Both the position numbers and the translations under genes were made by a program. The notes beneath the pieces are model-generated. The model was given only the letters and a program-made list of their open reading frames with translations. It was not told the DNA's origin and made no database searches. From Amycolatopsis eburnea (GTDB lineage: Bacteria > Actinomycetota > Actinomycetes > Mycobacteriales > Pseudonocardiaceae), in the NCBI RefSeq assembly GCF_003937945.1, contig NZ_RSEC01000014.1, positions 1-64,000 of the forward strand: a DNA stretch of 64,000 nucleotides, given 5' to 3'. Shown here piece by piece: positions 35,635 to 44,541 of the stretch. Position 1 is the first letter of the stretch. Each line of letters starts with the position of its first letter.

Positions 35635-36069
35635 ATGCCGACCCTGCACGACGCGACCGGTCCCGAACTGACGGCCGCCCAGCTCCACGACATCCTCCGC
35701 CTGCGCGTGGACGTCTTCGTGGTGGAGCAGAAAGCCGCGTACCCCGAACTCGACGGCCGTGACCTGAAGCCCGACACCCGCCACCTGTGGTTCGAGGGTG
35801 ACGAAGGCGTGCTGGCCTACCTGCGAGTCCTGCTCGACCCGGGCGACATCCGCCGCATCGGCCGCGTGGCCACGGCGGCGAACGCCCGCGGCCAGGGCTT
35901 GGCGGCCCGGCTCATGGAAGAGGCGCTGACGGTCCCGGGCGAGTACGTCCTCGACGCCCAGACCTACGTCCAGGGCTTCTACGCGCGCTACGGCTTCGTC
36001 GCCGAAGGCGCGGAGTACACCGACGAAGACGGCATCCCGCACATCCGCATGCGCCGCCTCGCCCGCTGA
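35635..36069 (+). CDS. ElaA-like GNAT acetyltransferase
   Basis: 144 residues from the ATG at 35635. Characteristic ElaA features: LRLRVDVFVVEQKAAYPELDGRDLKPDTRHLW, the acetyl-CoA loop RVATAANARGQGLAARLMEEAL, and QTYVQGFYARYGFVAEG followed by DEDGIPHIRM at the end. The physiological acceptor is unknown. It may be read through from the trypsin-like gene, and it converges on bioF. Confidence 0.87.
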   Translation: MPTLHDATGPELTAAQLHDILRLRVDVFVVEQKAAYPELDGRDLKPDTRHLWFEGDEGVLAYLRVLLDPGDIRRIGRVATAANARGQGLAARLMEEALTVPGEYVLDAQTYVQGFYARYGFVAEGAEYTDEDGIPHIRMRRLAR

Positions 36070-36090
36070 CCCCTTTTCACGCGAGCCGCG

Positions 36091-37266
36091 TCAGGCGGTC
36101 GCGCCCCGCGGCGCCGTCGCGGTGATCACCTTCACCGCGCGGTCCACATCGGCCTCCGTGAGGTCGGCCCGCGCGGTCAGGCGCAGCCGTGAGATGCCGT
36201 CCGGCACCGACGGCGGCCGGAAGCACCCGACGCGGATGCCCTGCTCCGCGCACGCCGCCGCCCACGCGACCGCCGTCTCGGCCGAAGGCGCCTGAACGGA
36301 GATGACGGCGGCGTCCGGCAGGCTCGCCTTCAGCCCGGCCGCCTTCAAGGACATCGCGAGGTTGCCCGCGTTCTCGGCGACCTTCCCCGCGAGTCCGGGC
36401 TCTTCCTTCAGCGCGTGCAGCGCCGCCAGCGCGGCGGCCGCACTCGCCGGCGCCAGCGCGGTGTCGAAGATGAAGCTGCGCGCCGTGTCCACGAGGTGCT
36501 TGATCACGCGACGCGGCCCGAGCACCGCCCCGCCTTGGGCACCGAGCGACTTCGACAGCGTCAACGTCGTGACGACGTCGGGCGCACCCGCGAGCCCGGC
36601 CGCGTGAACCGCGCCGCGGCCGCCTTCGCCGAGGACGCCGAAGCCGTGCGCGTCGTCGACCAGCAGCGCGGCCCCGTGCTCGCGGCAGATGCCGGCCAGC
36701 TCGCCGAGCGGCGCGAGGTCGCCGTCCACCGAGAACACCGAGTCGGTCACCACGAGCGCCCGCGGCTTGCGCCGCGTCGAGAGGGCGTGCTTGATCGCCG
36801 ACGGCGTCGAGTGCGCGACCGCGGCGACATCGGCGCGCGACAGCCGGCAGCCCTCGATCAGCGAAGCGTGAATGTACTTGTCGGTGACGATCGCGGACTC
36901 GGCGCCCGACAGCGCGGTCACCGCCCCCAGGTTCGCCGCGAAGCCGGAGGAGAACACGAGCGCCGCCTGGACGCCGCAGAACCGGGCGAGCTCCAGCTCG
37001 AGTTCGGTGTGCAGCTCGGTCGACCCGGTGACGAGGCGGGACCCGGTCGCCCCCGCGCCCCAGCGCAGCGCGGCGGCCGCGGCGGCCCCGGCGACGCGCT
37101 TGTCGCGGGCCAGCCCGAGGTAGTCGTTCCCGGCCAGGTCCAGCTCGTCGGCCTGTGCGGGCCGCGGTCGCAGCTGCCGCACGAGCCCCGCGTTCGCCCG
37201 CTTTTCCGCTTCGACGTCGAGCCAGTCGAAAACCTCATCGGGCGGGAGCGTCGGCGGCGTAGTCAC
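36091..37266 (-). CDS. bioF: 8-amino-7-oxononanoate synthase
   Basis: 391 residues from GTG 37266 (MTTPPTLPPDEVF); an ATG at 37287 would add seven residues. PLP-dependent condensation of pimeloyl thioester with L-alanine, the first ring-building step of biotin synthesis. Family signatures: NDYLGLA, GSRLVTGSTELHTELE, FSSGFAANLG, DDAHGFGVLGEGGRG and the Schiff-base lysine in TLSKSLGAQGG. No other biotin gene is next to it. A related alpha-oxoamine synthase role (glycine C-acetyltransferase type) is less likely. Confidence 0.88.
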   Translation of the reverse strand: MTTPPTLPPDEVFDWLDVEAEKRANAGLVRQLRPRPAQADELDLAGNDYLGLARDKRVAGAAAAAALRWGAGATGSRLVTGSTELHTELELELARFCGVQAALVFSSGFAANLGAVTALSGAESAIVTDKYIHASLIEGCRLSRADVAAVAHSTPSAIKHALSTRRKPRALVVTDSVFSVDGDLAPLGELAGICREHGAALLVDDAHGFGVLGEGGRGAVHAAGLAGAPDVVTTLTLSKSLGAQGGAVLGPRRVIKHLVDTARSFIFDTALAPASAAAALAALHALKEEPGLAGKVAENAGNLAMSLKAAGLKASLPDAAVISVQAPSAETAVAWAAACAEQGIRVGCFRPPSVPDGISRLRLTARADLTEADVDRAVKVITATAPRGATA

Positions 37267-37322
37267 GTCCCGCAGTCTCCCATCCATGACTCGCGAGGTC
37301 GTGTGGCGGGCCTCGAAAACGC

Positions 37323-37356
37323 CGGGAGCCCCGGACCTGGTGGTCCGGGGCTCCCG
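37323..37356. terminator. Hairpin terminator after the DEAD-box gene
   Basis: A 15-bp perfect stem (37323-37337 with 37342-37356) and the loop TGGT, 12 nt beyond the helicase stop on the minus strand. It lies upstream of bioF, which therefore needs its own promoter. Confidence 0.8.
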
Positions 37357-37367
37357 AGGTGGATCGA

Positions 37368-38969
37368 TCAGCTGTCGTAGCCGCGACGCGGGCCACGGCT
37401 CGGGCGGCCGTAGCCCCCGCCGTTGCCCGACCGGGGCTGACGGCCGCGGCCGCCGAAGCCGCCGGGACGGCCTTCGCGGTGGCCGTGACCCTCACGAGAG
37501 CCCTGGCCGTAACCGCCGCGGTCGCCACCGCGGTCACCACGGTCGCCGCTGTAGCTGCCCCGGTCGCCGCCGCGGTCGCGGTCGCCGCGGTAGCCACCGC
37601 GACCCGAACCGCCGAAGCCGCGGTCACCGCGGAAGCCGCCACCGCGACGCGGGTTCTCGCGCCGCCGCTCGACGACCGGCTCGCCGCTGGGCTCCTGGGC
37701 GCCGGTGATGCGGGTCAGCGCGTCGTCGCCCGGACGGACCATCGTGGACTCGGCGCGGACGCCGGCCCGGTCGGTCATCCGCTTGACCATGCGGCGCTGG
37801 TCGTTGGTGACCAGCGTGACGACGACACCGGACGCCCCGGCGCGCGCCGTGCGGCCCGCGCGGTGCAGGTAGTCCTTGTGGTCGGCCGCCGGGTCGACGT
37901 GCAGCACCAGCGAGATGTCGTCGACGTGGATGCCGCGCGCGGCGACGTCCGTGGCGACCAGCACCGGGGTGTGGCCGTCCTTGAAGTCGGCGAGGACGCG
38001 GTTGCGCTGCCCCTGCGTCTTGCCGCCGTGCAGCGCCGCCGCGTGCACGCCCTGCTCGCGCAGCCGCTCGGTGAGGCGGTCGACGTGGTGCTTGGTGCGC
38101 ACGAACATGATCGTGCGGCCCTCGCGGGCGCCGATCTGCGTGATGATGTCCTGCTTGTCCTGGTACGACACCTGGAGCACGTGGTGGTCCATGGTGTCGA
38201 CGCTCGCGGTCGACGGCGCGACCGAGTGCGTGACCGGGTCGGTCAGGTACTGGCGGACCAGGCGGTTGACGTCACCGTCGAGCGTCGCCGAGAACAGCAG
38301 CCGCTGCCCGCCCGGCGGGGTGAGGTCGAGGATCTCGCGGACCTGCGGCATGAAGCCCATGTCCGCCATCTGGTCGGCCTCGTCGAGGGCGATGAAGTTG
38401 CAGTCGCCCAGGTGCGCGGTGCCCTGCCGGACGTGGTCCGACAGCCGGCCCGGGGTGGCGATCAGCAGGTCGACACCGCGCGAGAGCGCGTCGGCCTGGC
38501 GGGCGAAGGCCATGCCGCCGACGGCCGTGCGGCACCACAGGCCGAGCGCCTTGGCCAGCGGGGTCAGCGAGTCGGCGACCTGCATGGCCAGCTCGCGGGT
38601 CGGGACCAGGATCAGCGCGCGGGGGCGCTTCGGGCGGGCCTTGCCGCCGTCGAGCCGGGCCAGCATGGCCAGGCCGAAGGCGAGGGTCTTGCCGGAGCCG
38701 GTCTGGGCGCGGCCCAGCACGTCACGGCCGGCCAGCGCGTCCGGGATGGTCGCGGACTGGATCGGGAAGGGGTTGTTGATGCCCGCGTCGGCCAGCGCGC
38801 GGAGCAGCGGCTCCGGCAGGCCCAGCTGGGCGAACGTCTTGGTGGCCACGGTCTCGACCGCGTCGTCGCGCAGCATGTCCCCACCCGCGGGCCGCTGGCG
38901 CGGCTTGCGGTCGGGACGGTCCGCGCGCGCGGACGTCGAGGTGTGGCCGGAGTTGAACGTGACTGTCAC
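37368..38969 (-). CDS. DEAD-box ATP-dependent RNA helicase with RGG-type tail
   Basis: 533 residues from GTG 38969 with AGAGG 6 nt upstream; a longer in-frame reading to 39086 lacks family similarity. Two RecA domains with Q motif (INNPFPIQ), motif I AQTGSGKT (near 85-92), DEAD (near 197-200), SAT and HRAGRTARAG. Residues from about 425 are a Gly/Arg/Tyr/Asp-rich disordered tail (FRGDRGFGGSGRGGYRGD), typical of actinobacterial cold-shock helicases that bind RNA and can phase-separate. It probably unwinds structured mRNA or rRNA. A long untranslated leader is likely. Confidence 0.93.
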   Translation of the reverse strand: MTVTFNSGHTSTSARADRPDRKPRQRPAGGDMLRDDAVETVATKTFAQLGLPEPLLRALADAGINNPFPIQSATIPDALAGRDVLGRAQTGSGKTLAFGLAMLARLDGGKARPKRPRALILVPTRELAMQVADSLTPLAKALGLWCRTAVGGMAFARQADALSRGVDLLIATPGRLSDHVRQGTAHLGDCNFIALDEADQMADMGFMPQVREILDLTPPGGQRLLFSATLDGDVNRLVRQYLTDPVTHSVAPSTASVDTMDHHVLQVSYQDKQDIITQIGAREGRTIMFVRTKHHVDRLTERLREQGVHAAALHGGKTQGQRNRVLADFKDGHTPVLVATDVAARGIHVDDISLVLHVDPAADHKDYLHRAGRTARAGASGVVVTLVTNDQRRMVKRMTDRAGVRAESTMVRPGDDALTRITGAQEPSGEPVVERRRENPRRGGGFRGDRGFGGSGRGGYRGDRDRGGDRGSYSGDRGDRGGDRGGYGQGSREGHGHREGRPGGFGGRGRQPRSGNGGGYGRPSRGPRRGYDS

Positions 38970-39293
38970 AAATGCCTCTCGGACGCGGTTCGTCGCAAGG
39001 AGGCCCGGGCTGCCCGCGCGCAGGCAGGGCAAGATGGTGTGCGGTGGGCGTTCACAGGGACGGACCCGGCACACCGTGTCTTGCACTTGCCGACACTGCG
39101 CGCCGCATGGGATTTACGGATCACCGCGAGCCATTCGGTGGCTCTGGAGGCGACGGACACCAACTCATCCACGCCGCCGGTTGCGGTCTGTACATACTGT
39201 ACCCGAGCCGGAGCTGGGACTTCGCATCGAGGTCACCGGTTGTGGGCGGCGTCGCAGACGTGTTCCGCGCCACAGCCGCGACGCCGCCCCGCG
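38970..39293 (-). promoter_or_regulatory. Long leader/promoter region of the DEAD-box gene
   Basis: A gap of 324 nt with no gene on either strand. On the minus strand TACAGT (39201-39196) within GGGTACAGTATGTACAG is a good -10, which would give a 5' UTR of about 220 nt. Long structured leaders are common for cold-induced helicase mRNAs; no specific riboregulator is recognised here. Confidence 0.4.
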
Positions 39294-40259
39294 TCACCCG
39301 AGCCCGGCGGCGGTCACGAGCTCCGCCAGCAGCTCACCGGTGTTCGTCACGTGCTCGCCGAGCCCGCGGCCGTGGAACCAGCCGGCCAGGTTGCGCACGT
39401 CCCTGGCCAGGAACTCGGCGCCGCCGGGGTTGGCCACGACGTCGACGACCTGCGGCAGGTCGATCACCATCAGCCGGCCCCGGTGCACGAGCAGGTTGTA
39501 CGCCGAGAGGTCGCCGTGCGCGAGCCCCTCGGCGGCGAGCAGCTCGAGCGCCGCGGTGGCCTGGAACCAGAGGTCCGTCAGCTCCTCGGGGTCCGGGCGC
39601 ACCTGGGCCAGCCGCGGCGCGGCCGTCCCGTCCTCCTCGCCGAGGAACTCGAGGAGCAGCTCGGTCCCGTTGCGCTGCACCGGGTAGGGGACCGGCGCCC
39701 CGAGCGTCCACAAGCGACCCAGTGCGGCGAACTCCGCGACGGCCCACTGCTCGGCGATCAGGTTGCGGCCGAACGCGGTGCGGTGCTCGATCGCGCGCAT
39801 CTCGCGGGAGCGGCGCATCCGCCGTCCCTCGAGGTAGCCCGCGTCGCGGTGGAACAGCTTGTGCTCGTCGCTGCGGTAGCGCTTCGCGGCGAGCAGCGTG
39901 CCGCCGGTGCCGGGCAGCCCGCGCCGCAGCAGGTGGACGTCGGCCTCCTTGCCGGTCTTGAGCACCCCGAGGTCGGTGTCGACCGCGGCGAGCTCGGTGA
40001 CCACCCAGTCCGGCCGGGGCAGCGGGCCGTGTTCGGCGTCGTCCCAGGTGGACCAGCGGTCGGCCCCGTCGGGCAGCTGGTTTTCGGTGTAGGCGTCGTC
40101 GCGGAGCTTGGCGAGCCGGACGCGCTCGCCTTCGGTGAGCCGCCCGCTGCGGGTGGGCTCGGGATCGTCGAACCGCCCACGCCGGCGCGAACGCGCTGCG
40201 CGGCGGCGGGAGGGCTGTTCGTCGAAACTGTCGAAGTCTTCGAAGTCGTGCTGGCGCAC
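39294..40259 (-). CDS. RIO1-type atypical serine protein kinase
   Basis: 321 residues. An acidic/basic N-terminal tail (residues 1-75) is followed by a RIO kinase core: GVLKTGKEADVHLLRRG, lysine in AAKRYR, the catalytic loop HGDLSAYN (about 250-257) and the metal-binding IDLPQ (about 266-270). RIO kinases lack the activation and substrate loops of usual kinases. In eukaryotes and archaea RIO1 acts in small-subunit maturation; the bacterial role is little known. Its position upstream of an RNA helicase gene on the same strand fits RNA or ribosome work, which is inference. Confidence 0.88.
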   Translation of the reverse strand: MRQHDFEDFDSFDEQPSRRRAARSRRRGRFDDPEPTRSGRLTEGERVRLAKLRDDAYTENQLPDGADRWSTWDDAEHGPLPRPDWVVTELAAVDTDLGVLKTGKEADVHLLRRGLPGTGGTLLAAKRYRSDEHKLFHRDAGYLEGRRMRRSREMRAIEHRTAFGRNLIAEQWAVAEFAALGRLWTLGAPVPYPVQRNGTELLLEFLGEEDGTAAPRLAQVRPDPEELTDLWFQATAALELLAAEGLAHGDLSAYNLLVHRGRLMVIDLPQVVDVVANPGGAEFLARDVRNLAGWFHGRGLGEHVTNTGELLAELVTAAGLG

Positions 40260-40448
40260 TGGTGGGTTTCTCCTCGATCAGGGATGCCCCACCGGGCGCG
40301 TGGTCAGCTCCGTGGGGCAGGTGGGCAAGGGCGCGAAAAGGCCCGGACATCCATCACGACAGGCACCTCCCCGCTCTCACGTACACCGGCTCCCTGCCGG
40401 ACCCGTTCAGCTTGCCGGACCGGTCACGGGCCGCGCAACCGAATAGCG

Positions 40449-40463
40449 CGAACGGTCCGTTCG
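40449..40463. promoter_or_regulatory. 15-bp palindrome in the RIO/oxidoreductase divergent gap
   Basis: CGAACGG-T-CCGTTCG, perfect 7-bp arms around a central T, in the 274-nt gap between the divergent genes and 71 nt before the oxidoreductase start. An operator-like site of unknown owner. Confidence 0.4.
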
Positions 40464-40533
40464 TGACGTTTCCTTGAATTTCGCTCGCCGTCGTGGCCAC
40501 GATGAACCGGCAGGCAGACCCGAGGAGGAGTGG

Positions 40534-42066
40534 ATGGACGCGTACGACGTGGTGATCGTCGGCGGCGGGCACAACGGCCTGGTCGCGGCCGCGTACCTGG
40601 CGCGGGCGGGCCGGTCGGTGCTCGTGCTCGAACGACGGGAAGAGACCGGTGGCGCCGCCGTCTCGTTCCGCGCGTTCGAGGGCGTGGACGTCCGGCTTTC
40701 GCGCTACTCGTACCTCGTCAGCCTGCTGCCGAAGAAGATCGTGGCCGATCTCGGCCTCGACGTGGAGCTGCGACGGCGCCGGATGTCGTCGTACACCCCG
40801 TCGGGCGGTTCCGGTCTTCTTGTCGACACGGGCGACGACGGCCGGACCGCGTCGTCGTTCCGGGCCGTCACCGGGTCCACTTCGGACTTCGCGGCCTGGC
40901 AGCGGTTCTACGAGCTGACCGAGCGCGTCGCCGGGCGCGCGTTCGGGACGCTCACCGAACCACTGCTGTCCGAAGTGGACTTCCGCGACCGGATCGGTGA
41001 CGACCGGGCGTGGTCCTTGCTGTTCGAACGGCCGATCGGCGAAGCGCTCACGTCGTGGTTCGGCGACGACACGGTGCGCGGCGTGGTGCTCACCGACGCG
41101 CTGATCGGCACGTTCGCCCCGGCGGACGGCGAGGACCTGCGGCAGAACCGGTGCCTGCTCTACCACGTGATCGGCAACGGCACCGGCGACTGGGACGTCC
41201 CGGTCGGCGGCATGGGCGCGGTCACCGGCGCGCTCGCGACGGCCGCGGCCGCCGCGGGCGCGCGCCTGGTGACCGGCGCGGAGGTGCTCTCGGTGGATCC
41301 CGGGGGCGAGGTGCGTTACCGGCGTGACGACGCCGAGCACGTCGTCGCCGGAGGGCACGTCCTCGCCAATGTCGCGCCGTCCACGCTGGCGAGGCTGCTG
41401 GGCGAGGAGCCGCCGAGCCGGCCGGAAGGCGCGCAGCTGAAGGTGAACATGGTGCTCTCGCGGCTGCCGAGGCTGCGTGACCCGGACGTCGACCCGGCCG
41501 AGGCGTTCGGTGGCACCTTCCACGTCAACGAGACCTTCACCCAGTTGGAGGCGGCGTATCGCGAGGCGGAAGCGGGCCGGATCCCCACGCTGCCGCCGTG
41601 CGAGATCTATTGCCATTCGTTGACGGATCCGTCGATCCTCGGCCCGGCCGAACGCGCGGCCGGGGCGCACACCCTCACCCTGTTCGGCCTGCACATGCCC
41701 GCGCGGCTCTTCGAGGGGCGCAACGAAGAGGCGCGGGAAGCGGCGTTGCGCGCGACGCTGGCTTCCCTGAACAGCGTGCTGGCCGAGCCGATCGAGGACT
41801 GCCTGCTGTCCACGCCCGCGGGAAAACCCTGTGTGGAAGCCAAAACCCCGTTGGACCTGGAAGCCGAGCTGGGCTTGCCGGCGGGGCACATCTTCCACCG
41901 GGACCTTTCCTGGCCGTTCGCCGAGGATCCGGCCCAGGCCGGCCGCTGGGGCGTGGAAACACCGCACGAACGCGTCCTGTTGTGCGGCGCGGGAGCCGCG
42001 AGAGGAGGTGGTGTGAGCGGCATCCCCGGCCACAACGCGGCCATGGCGGTGCTCGGCGCCCGGTGA
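40534..42066 (+). CDS. FAD-dependent oxidoreductase, phytoene-desaturase/PYROXD2-like
   Basis: 510 residues from the ATG at 40534 with GAGGAGGAG just upstream. N-terminal dinucleotide-binding fold DVVIVGGGHNGLVAAAYLARAGRSVLVLE, then GGAAVSF; the C-terminal FAD region reads RVLLCGAGAARGGGVSGIPGHNAAMAVL. This is the carotenoid-desaturase-like flavoprotein family widespread in actinobacteria. No carotenoid genes are nearby, so the substrate is unknown. A strand-separate MBL hydrolase gene converges on it. Confidence 0.85.
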   Translation: MDAYDVVIVGGGHNGLVAAAYLARAGRSVLVLERREETGGAAVSFRAFEGVDVRLSRYSYLVSLLPKKIVADLGLDVELRRRRMSSYTPSGGSGLLVDTGDDGRTASSFRAVTGSTSDFAAWQRFYELTERVAGRAFGTLTEPLLSEVDFRDRIGDDRAWSLLFERPIGEALTSWFGDDTVRGVVLTDALIGTFAPADGEDLRQNRCLLYHVIGNGTGDWDVPVGGMGAVTGALATAAAAAGARLVTGAEVLSVDPGGEVRYRRDDAEHVVAGGHVLANVAPSTLARLLGEEPPSRPEGAQLKVNMVLSRLPRLRDPDVDPAEAFGGTFHVNETFTQLEAAYREAEAGRIPTLPPCEIYCHSLTDPSILGPAERAAGAHTLTLFGLHMPARLFEGRNEEAREAALRATLASLNSVLAEPIEDCLLSTPAGKPCVEAKTPLDLEAELGLPAGHIFHRDLSWPFAEDPAQAGRWGVETPHERVLLCGAGAARGGGVSGIPGHNAAMAVLGAR

Positions 42067-42072
42067 CCCGGG

Positions 42073-42960
42073 TCAGGCGTCGTGTTCGGTGCACAGACAC
42101 GCGACGCCTGGCTCGATCCACTCGCGGCCGGCCCAGTCCGGGTGCCGTTCGACGAGCAGCGAGCGGACCTCGGCGACGACCTCGTCCACGCCCATCGCCG
42201 AGTCCCGCCGCTGCCAGGTCTCGTCCCGCAGTTCCCGCAGGTAGGCACGGACGTCGGTGAGTACGGCACCGCCGCCGACCTCTCCGTGCCCGGGAACCAC
42301 CACGCGGTGCCCGGCGGCGGCCAGCCGGTCGAGGACGGCGAGCCAACCGACGCCCGAGACATCGGTGTCGTGCGGCGGGAACCACGGGAAGATCGCGAAC
42401 TGCCCGGTCTCGGCCAGGTCGCCGGTGAACAGGACACCGGCGTCCGGCACCTCGACGACTTGGTCACCCCGGGTGTGGCCACGGCCGGTGGGGCGCAGCC
42501 GCACGGTCCGGCCGCCCAGGTCGAGGTCGTAGCCGTCGTCGTAGACGTGGTCGGGAAGGGGCAACCGGACACCCTCGAGGCGGCGGGCGATCACCTCGCC
42601 CAGGCCCCGGAACATCTCCAGGTAGCCCGGACCCTTGGTGGTGAGGTCGTCGGCCTGGGCGCGGTTGACCAGGTAGGTGGCCTCGCCGGCGAACACCTGC
42701 GCGCCGAAGGCGTGCTCGGGGTGGAAGTGGGTCGTGGTCAGGTACAGGCGACGGCCCTTCGCCACTTCGGTCGCGAAGGCGAGCACCTGCTCGGCGTTGG
42801 CGGTGCCGATGCCCGTGTCGATCACGAGGACGGCCTCCGAGCCGCCGACGACGCCGATGTTGGGCACCAGCTCGACCCGGTGGTTGGGAATCACCAGCAG
42901 GTCCGGGGCGATCTCCTCGGCGCCGTCGACGCGCACGGCGGGATCGGTCAGTTCGGTCAT
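42073..42960 (-). CDS. MBL-fold metallo-hydrolase
   Basis: 295 residues from the ATG at 42960. Metallo-beta-lactamase fold with metal ligands THFHPEH, a His in GRGHTRGD, Asp in LFTGDLAE and His in VVVPGHGEVG. The layout matches class-B-like hydrolases of the quinoprotein-relay/glyoxalase II group. The C-terminal tail has a Cys pair (ACLCTEHDA). It is divergent from a LysR gene with an 82-bp gap carrying a LysR-type motif, so the LysR protein probably regulates it. Confidence 0.86.
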   Translation of the reverse strand: MTELTDPAVRVDGAEEIAPDLLVIPNHRVELVPNIGVVGGSEAVLVIDTGIGTANAEQVLAFATEVAKGRRLYLTTTHFHPEHAFGAQVFAGEATYLVNRAQADDLTTKGPGYLEMFRGLGEVIARRLEGVRLPLPDHVYDDGYDLDLGGRTVRLRPTGRGHTRGDQVVEVPDAGVLFTGDLAETGQFAIFPWFPPHDTDVSGVGWLAVLDRLAAAGHRVVVPGHGEVGGGAVLTDVRAYLRELRDETWQRRDSAMGVDEVVAEVRSLLVERHPDWAGREWIEPGVACLCTEHDA

Positions 42961-43004
42961 GCCCCGATTCCACCGCCGGCCGGCGGCGGACGTCCAAGAC
43001 CGGT

Positions 43005-43017
43005 TCGGTGGCGCCGA
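43005..43017. promoter_or_regulatory. LysR-type T-N11-A motif
   Basis: TCGG-TGGCG-CCGA: a dyad that fits the T-N11-A LysR rule exactly, in the gap between the divergent MBL and LysR genes. A 14-bp perfect palindrome (42973-42986) lies beside it. Confidence 0.5.
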
Positions 43018-43042
43018 TACCGGATGGCTATCGTCGCCGGTC

Positions 43043-43906
43043 ATGGAGCTGCGCACGCTGCGGTACTTCGTGGCCGTCGCCGAAGAACTCCACTTCGGGC
43101 GGGCGGCCGCGCGGCTGCACATGAGCCAGCCGCCGCTGAGCCGGGCGATCAAGCAGCTGGAGAGCGACGTCGGTGCCGTGCTGTTGCTGCGCTCCGCCAC
43201 GGGCGTCACGCTCACCCCGGCCGGAGCGGCCCTGCTTGCGGAAGCCCGGTCCCTGCTCGACCAGGCCGACCGCGCCCGCGTGCGCGTGGCCGCGGCGGCG
43301 GGTGAAGCGGTGCTCACCGTCGGCATCCTGGGCGACAGCACCGACCCGCACGCGGTCCGGCTCGCCGACACCTACCGGCGGCGCCACCCGGACGTCGAGG
43401 TCCGCGTCCGCGACGCCGACCTGACCGACCCCACCTGCGGCCTGCGCACGGGCTTGGTCGACGTGGCGCTGACGCGCGGGCCGTTCGACGAAACCGGCCT
43501 GTCGGTGCACGAACTGCGCACCGACCCGGTGGGCGCGGTCCTGCGCGCCGACGACCCCCTGGCCGCCCGCGACCACCTCGACCTCGCCGACCTGGCCGGC
43601 CGCCGCTGGTTCCGCTTCCCGGACGGCACCGACCCGCGCTGGCAGTCCTATTGGCACGGCGGCGAACCCCGGGAGGGCCCGGTGGTGCGCGCGGTCCAGG
43701 AGTGCCTGCAGGCGGTCCTCTGGAACGGCACGGTCGGCTTGATGCCGCTCGGCCACCAGCCACCTGGAGACCTGGTCGTGGTGCCGCTGCCCGCGATGCC
43801 GCCGAGCCCGGTGGTCATGGCGTGGCAGCAGGGGAACGCGAACCCCTTGGTCCGCTCGTTCGCCCACATCGCGATGGCCGCGTACCGCACCCGCGATGAG
43901 GTCTAG
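43043..43906 (+). CDS. LysR-family transcriptional regulator
   Basis: 287 residues. The N-terminal winged HTH is canonical (MELRTLRYFVAVAEELHFGRAAARLHMSQPPLSRAIKQLE), followed by a periplasmic-binding-like effector domain. TATCGT ends 8 nt before the ATG, no Shine-Dalgarno sequence. It is divergent from the MBL hydrolase, the classical LysR arrangement. Its TAG stop shares the palindrome CTAG with the stop of the convergent SUFU gene. Confidence 0.92.
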   Translation: MELRTLRYFVAVAEELHFGRAAARLHMSQPPLSRAIKQLESDVGAVLLLRSATGVTLTPAGAALLAEARSLLDQADRARVRVAAAAGEAVLTVGILGDSTDPHAVRLADTYRRRHPDVEVRVRDADLTDPTCGLRTGLVDVALTRGPFDETGLSVHELRTDPVGAVLRADDPLAARDHLDLADLAGRRWFRFPDGTDPRWQSYWHGGEPREGPVVRAVQECLQAVLWNGTVGLMPLGHQPPGDLVVVPLPAMPPSPVVMAWQQGNANPLVRSFAHIAMAAYRTRDEV

Positions 43907-44457
43907 ACCACTGGAGCGCGGCGTACGTCGTAGAGGTCCCAGTCCAGCTGCCAGAACGCGTCGATGCCGTGCTCGCGGATGAACTTCCGCTCGGTGTCGT
44001 GCACCGGGAAGCAGCCGGCGATGCTGATCGGCGCGCCGCCGACGTCGATCAGCGTGTACTGGTGCGCGTCCAGCCCCGCGGGTGCCGAAACCGCGAAGGC
44101 CGTCATCGCGGACTCCTCGGCGATCGGCTGCCCGAAGTCGATCGTGTCGCCGTAGACGAACGGGCAGGTGCCCCGCAGCTGCTCGGCGAGGTAGCCGATC
44201 GCCAGCGCCCACGTGGGGTCGTCGGACCGGACGCTGATCCACAGCTCCGGTCTCATGCCGTGCCAGTCCGGGTGCTCGGCCAGCGAAAGCCCGTAGGTCG
44301 CGCCCGTCATGTAGCGCGGTTCCGGTTCGTCGGCGTAGACGAACGAGATGACGTCGTCGAGCCCGTCGTGGGTCGACGGGATCGGCTGCAGGCGGGGTTC
44401 GCTGGTCCCGGTCAGGGTGTCGAGATGGGCGACATACCGCTCGGCACGGCTCGGCAT
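43903..44457 (-). CDS. Suppressor-of-fused (SUFU) domain protein
   Basis: 184 residues from the ATG at 44457; TATGCT ends 7 nt upstream, fitting a leaderless start (an ATG at 44469 is a less likely alternative). The whole protein matches the bacterial SUFU domain as I know it: YMTGATYGLSLAEHPDWHGMRPELWISVRSDD, LRGTCPFVYGDTIDFGQPIAEESAM and a C-terminal WDLYDVRR. In bacteria such domains often act as immunity proteins or are found near toxins, but no toxin gene is adjacent. Its stop overlaps that of the LysR gene. Confidence 0.85.
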   Translation of the reverse strand: MPSRAERYVAHLDTLTGTSEPRLQPIPSTHDGLDDVISFVYADEPEPRYMTGATYGLSLAEHPDWHGMRPELWISVRSDDPTWALAIGYLAEQLRGTCPFVYGDTIDFGQPIAEESAMTAFAVSAPAGLDAHQYTLIDVGGAPISIAGCFPVHDTERKFIREHGIDAFWQLDWDLYDVRRAPVV

Positions 44458-44541
44458 GGCGCGCAGCATACGACCGACCGGGCAGTGGCGCGGAACAATC
44501 CCGCTGGCCCGGGCGCGGCACGTTCGGGCAGGGTGGAAACC

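Noticed and set aside
38970..39086. N-terminal extension of the DEAD-box helicase
   Set aside because: In frame, but it lacks family similarity and includes Cys-rich stretches; GTG 38969 has a suitable ribosome binding site.
40534..42066. Carotenoid biosynthesis gene (crtI)
   Set aside because: Fold matches the desaturase-like flavoproteins, but no other carotenoid genes are near and the sequence fits the broader PYROXD2-like group.
43903..44457. SUFU gene as immunity gene of a local toxin
   Set aside because: No polymorphic toxin or toxin tip lies within several genes on either side.
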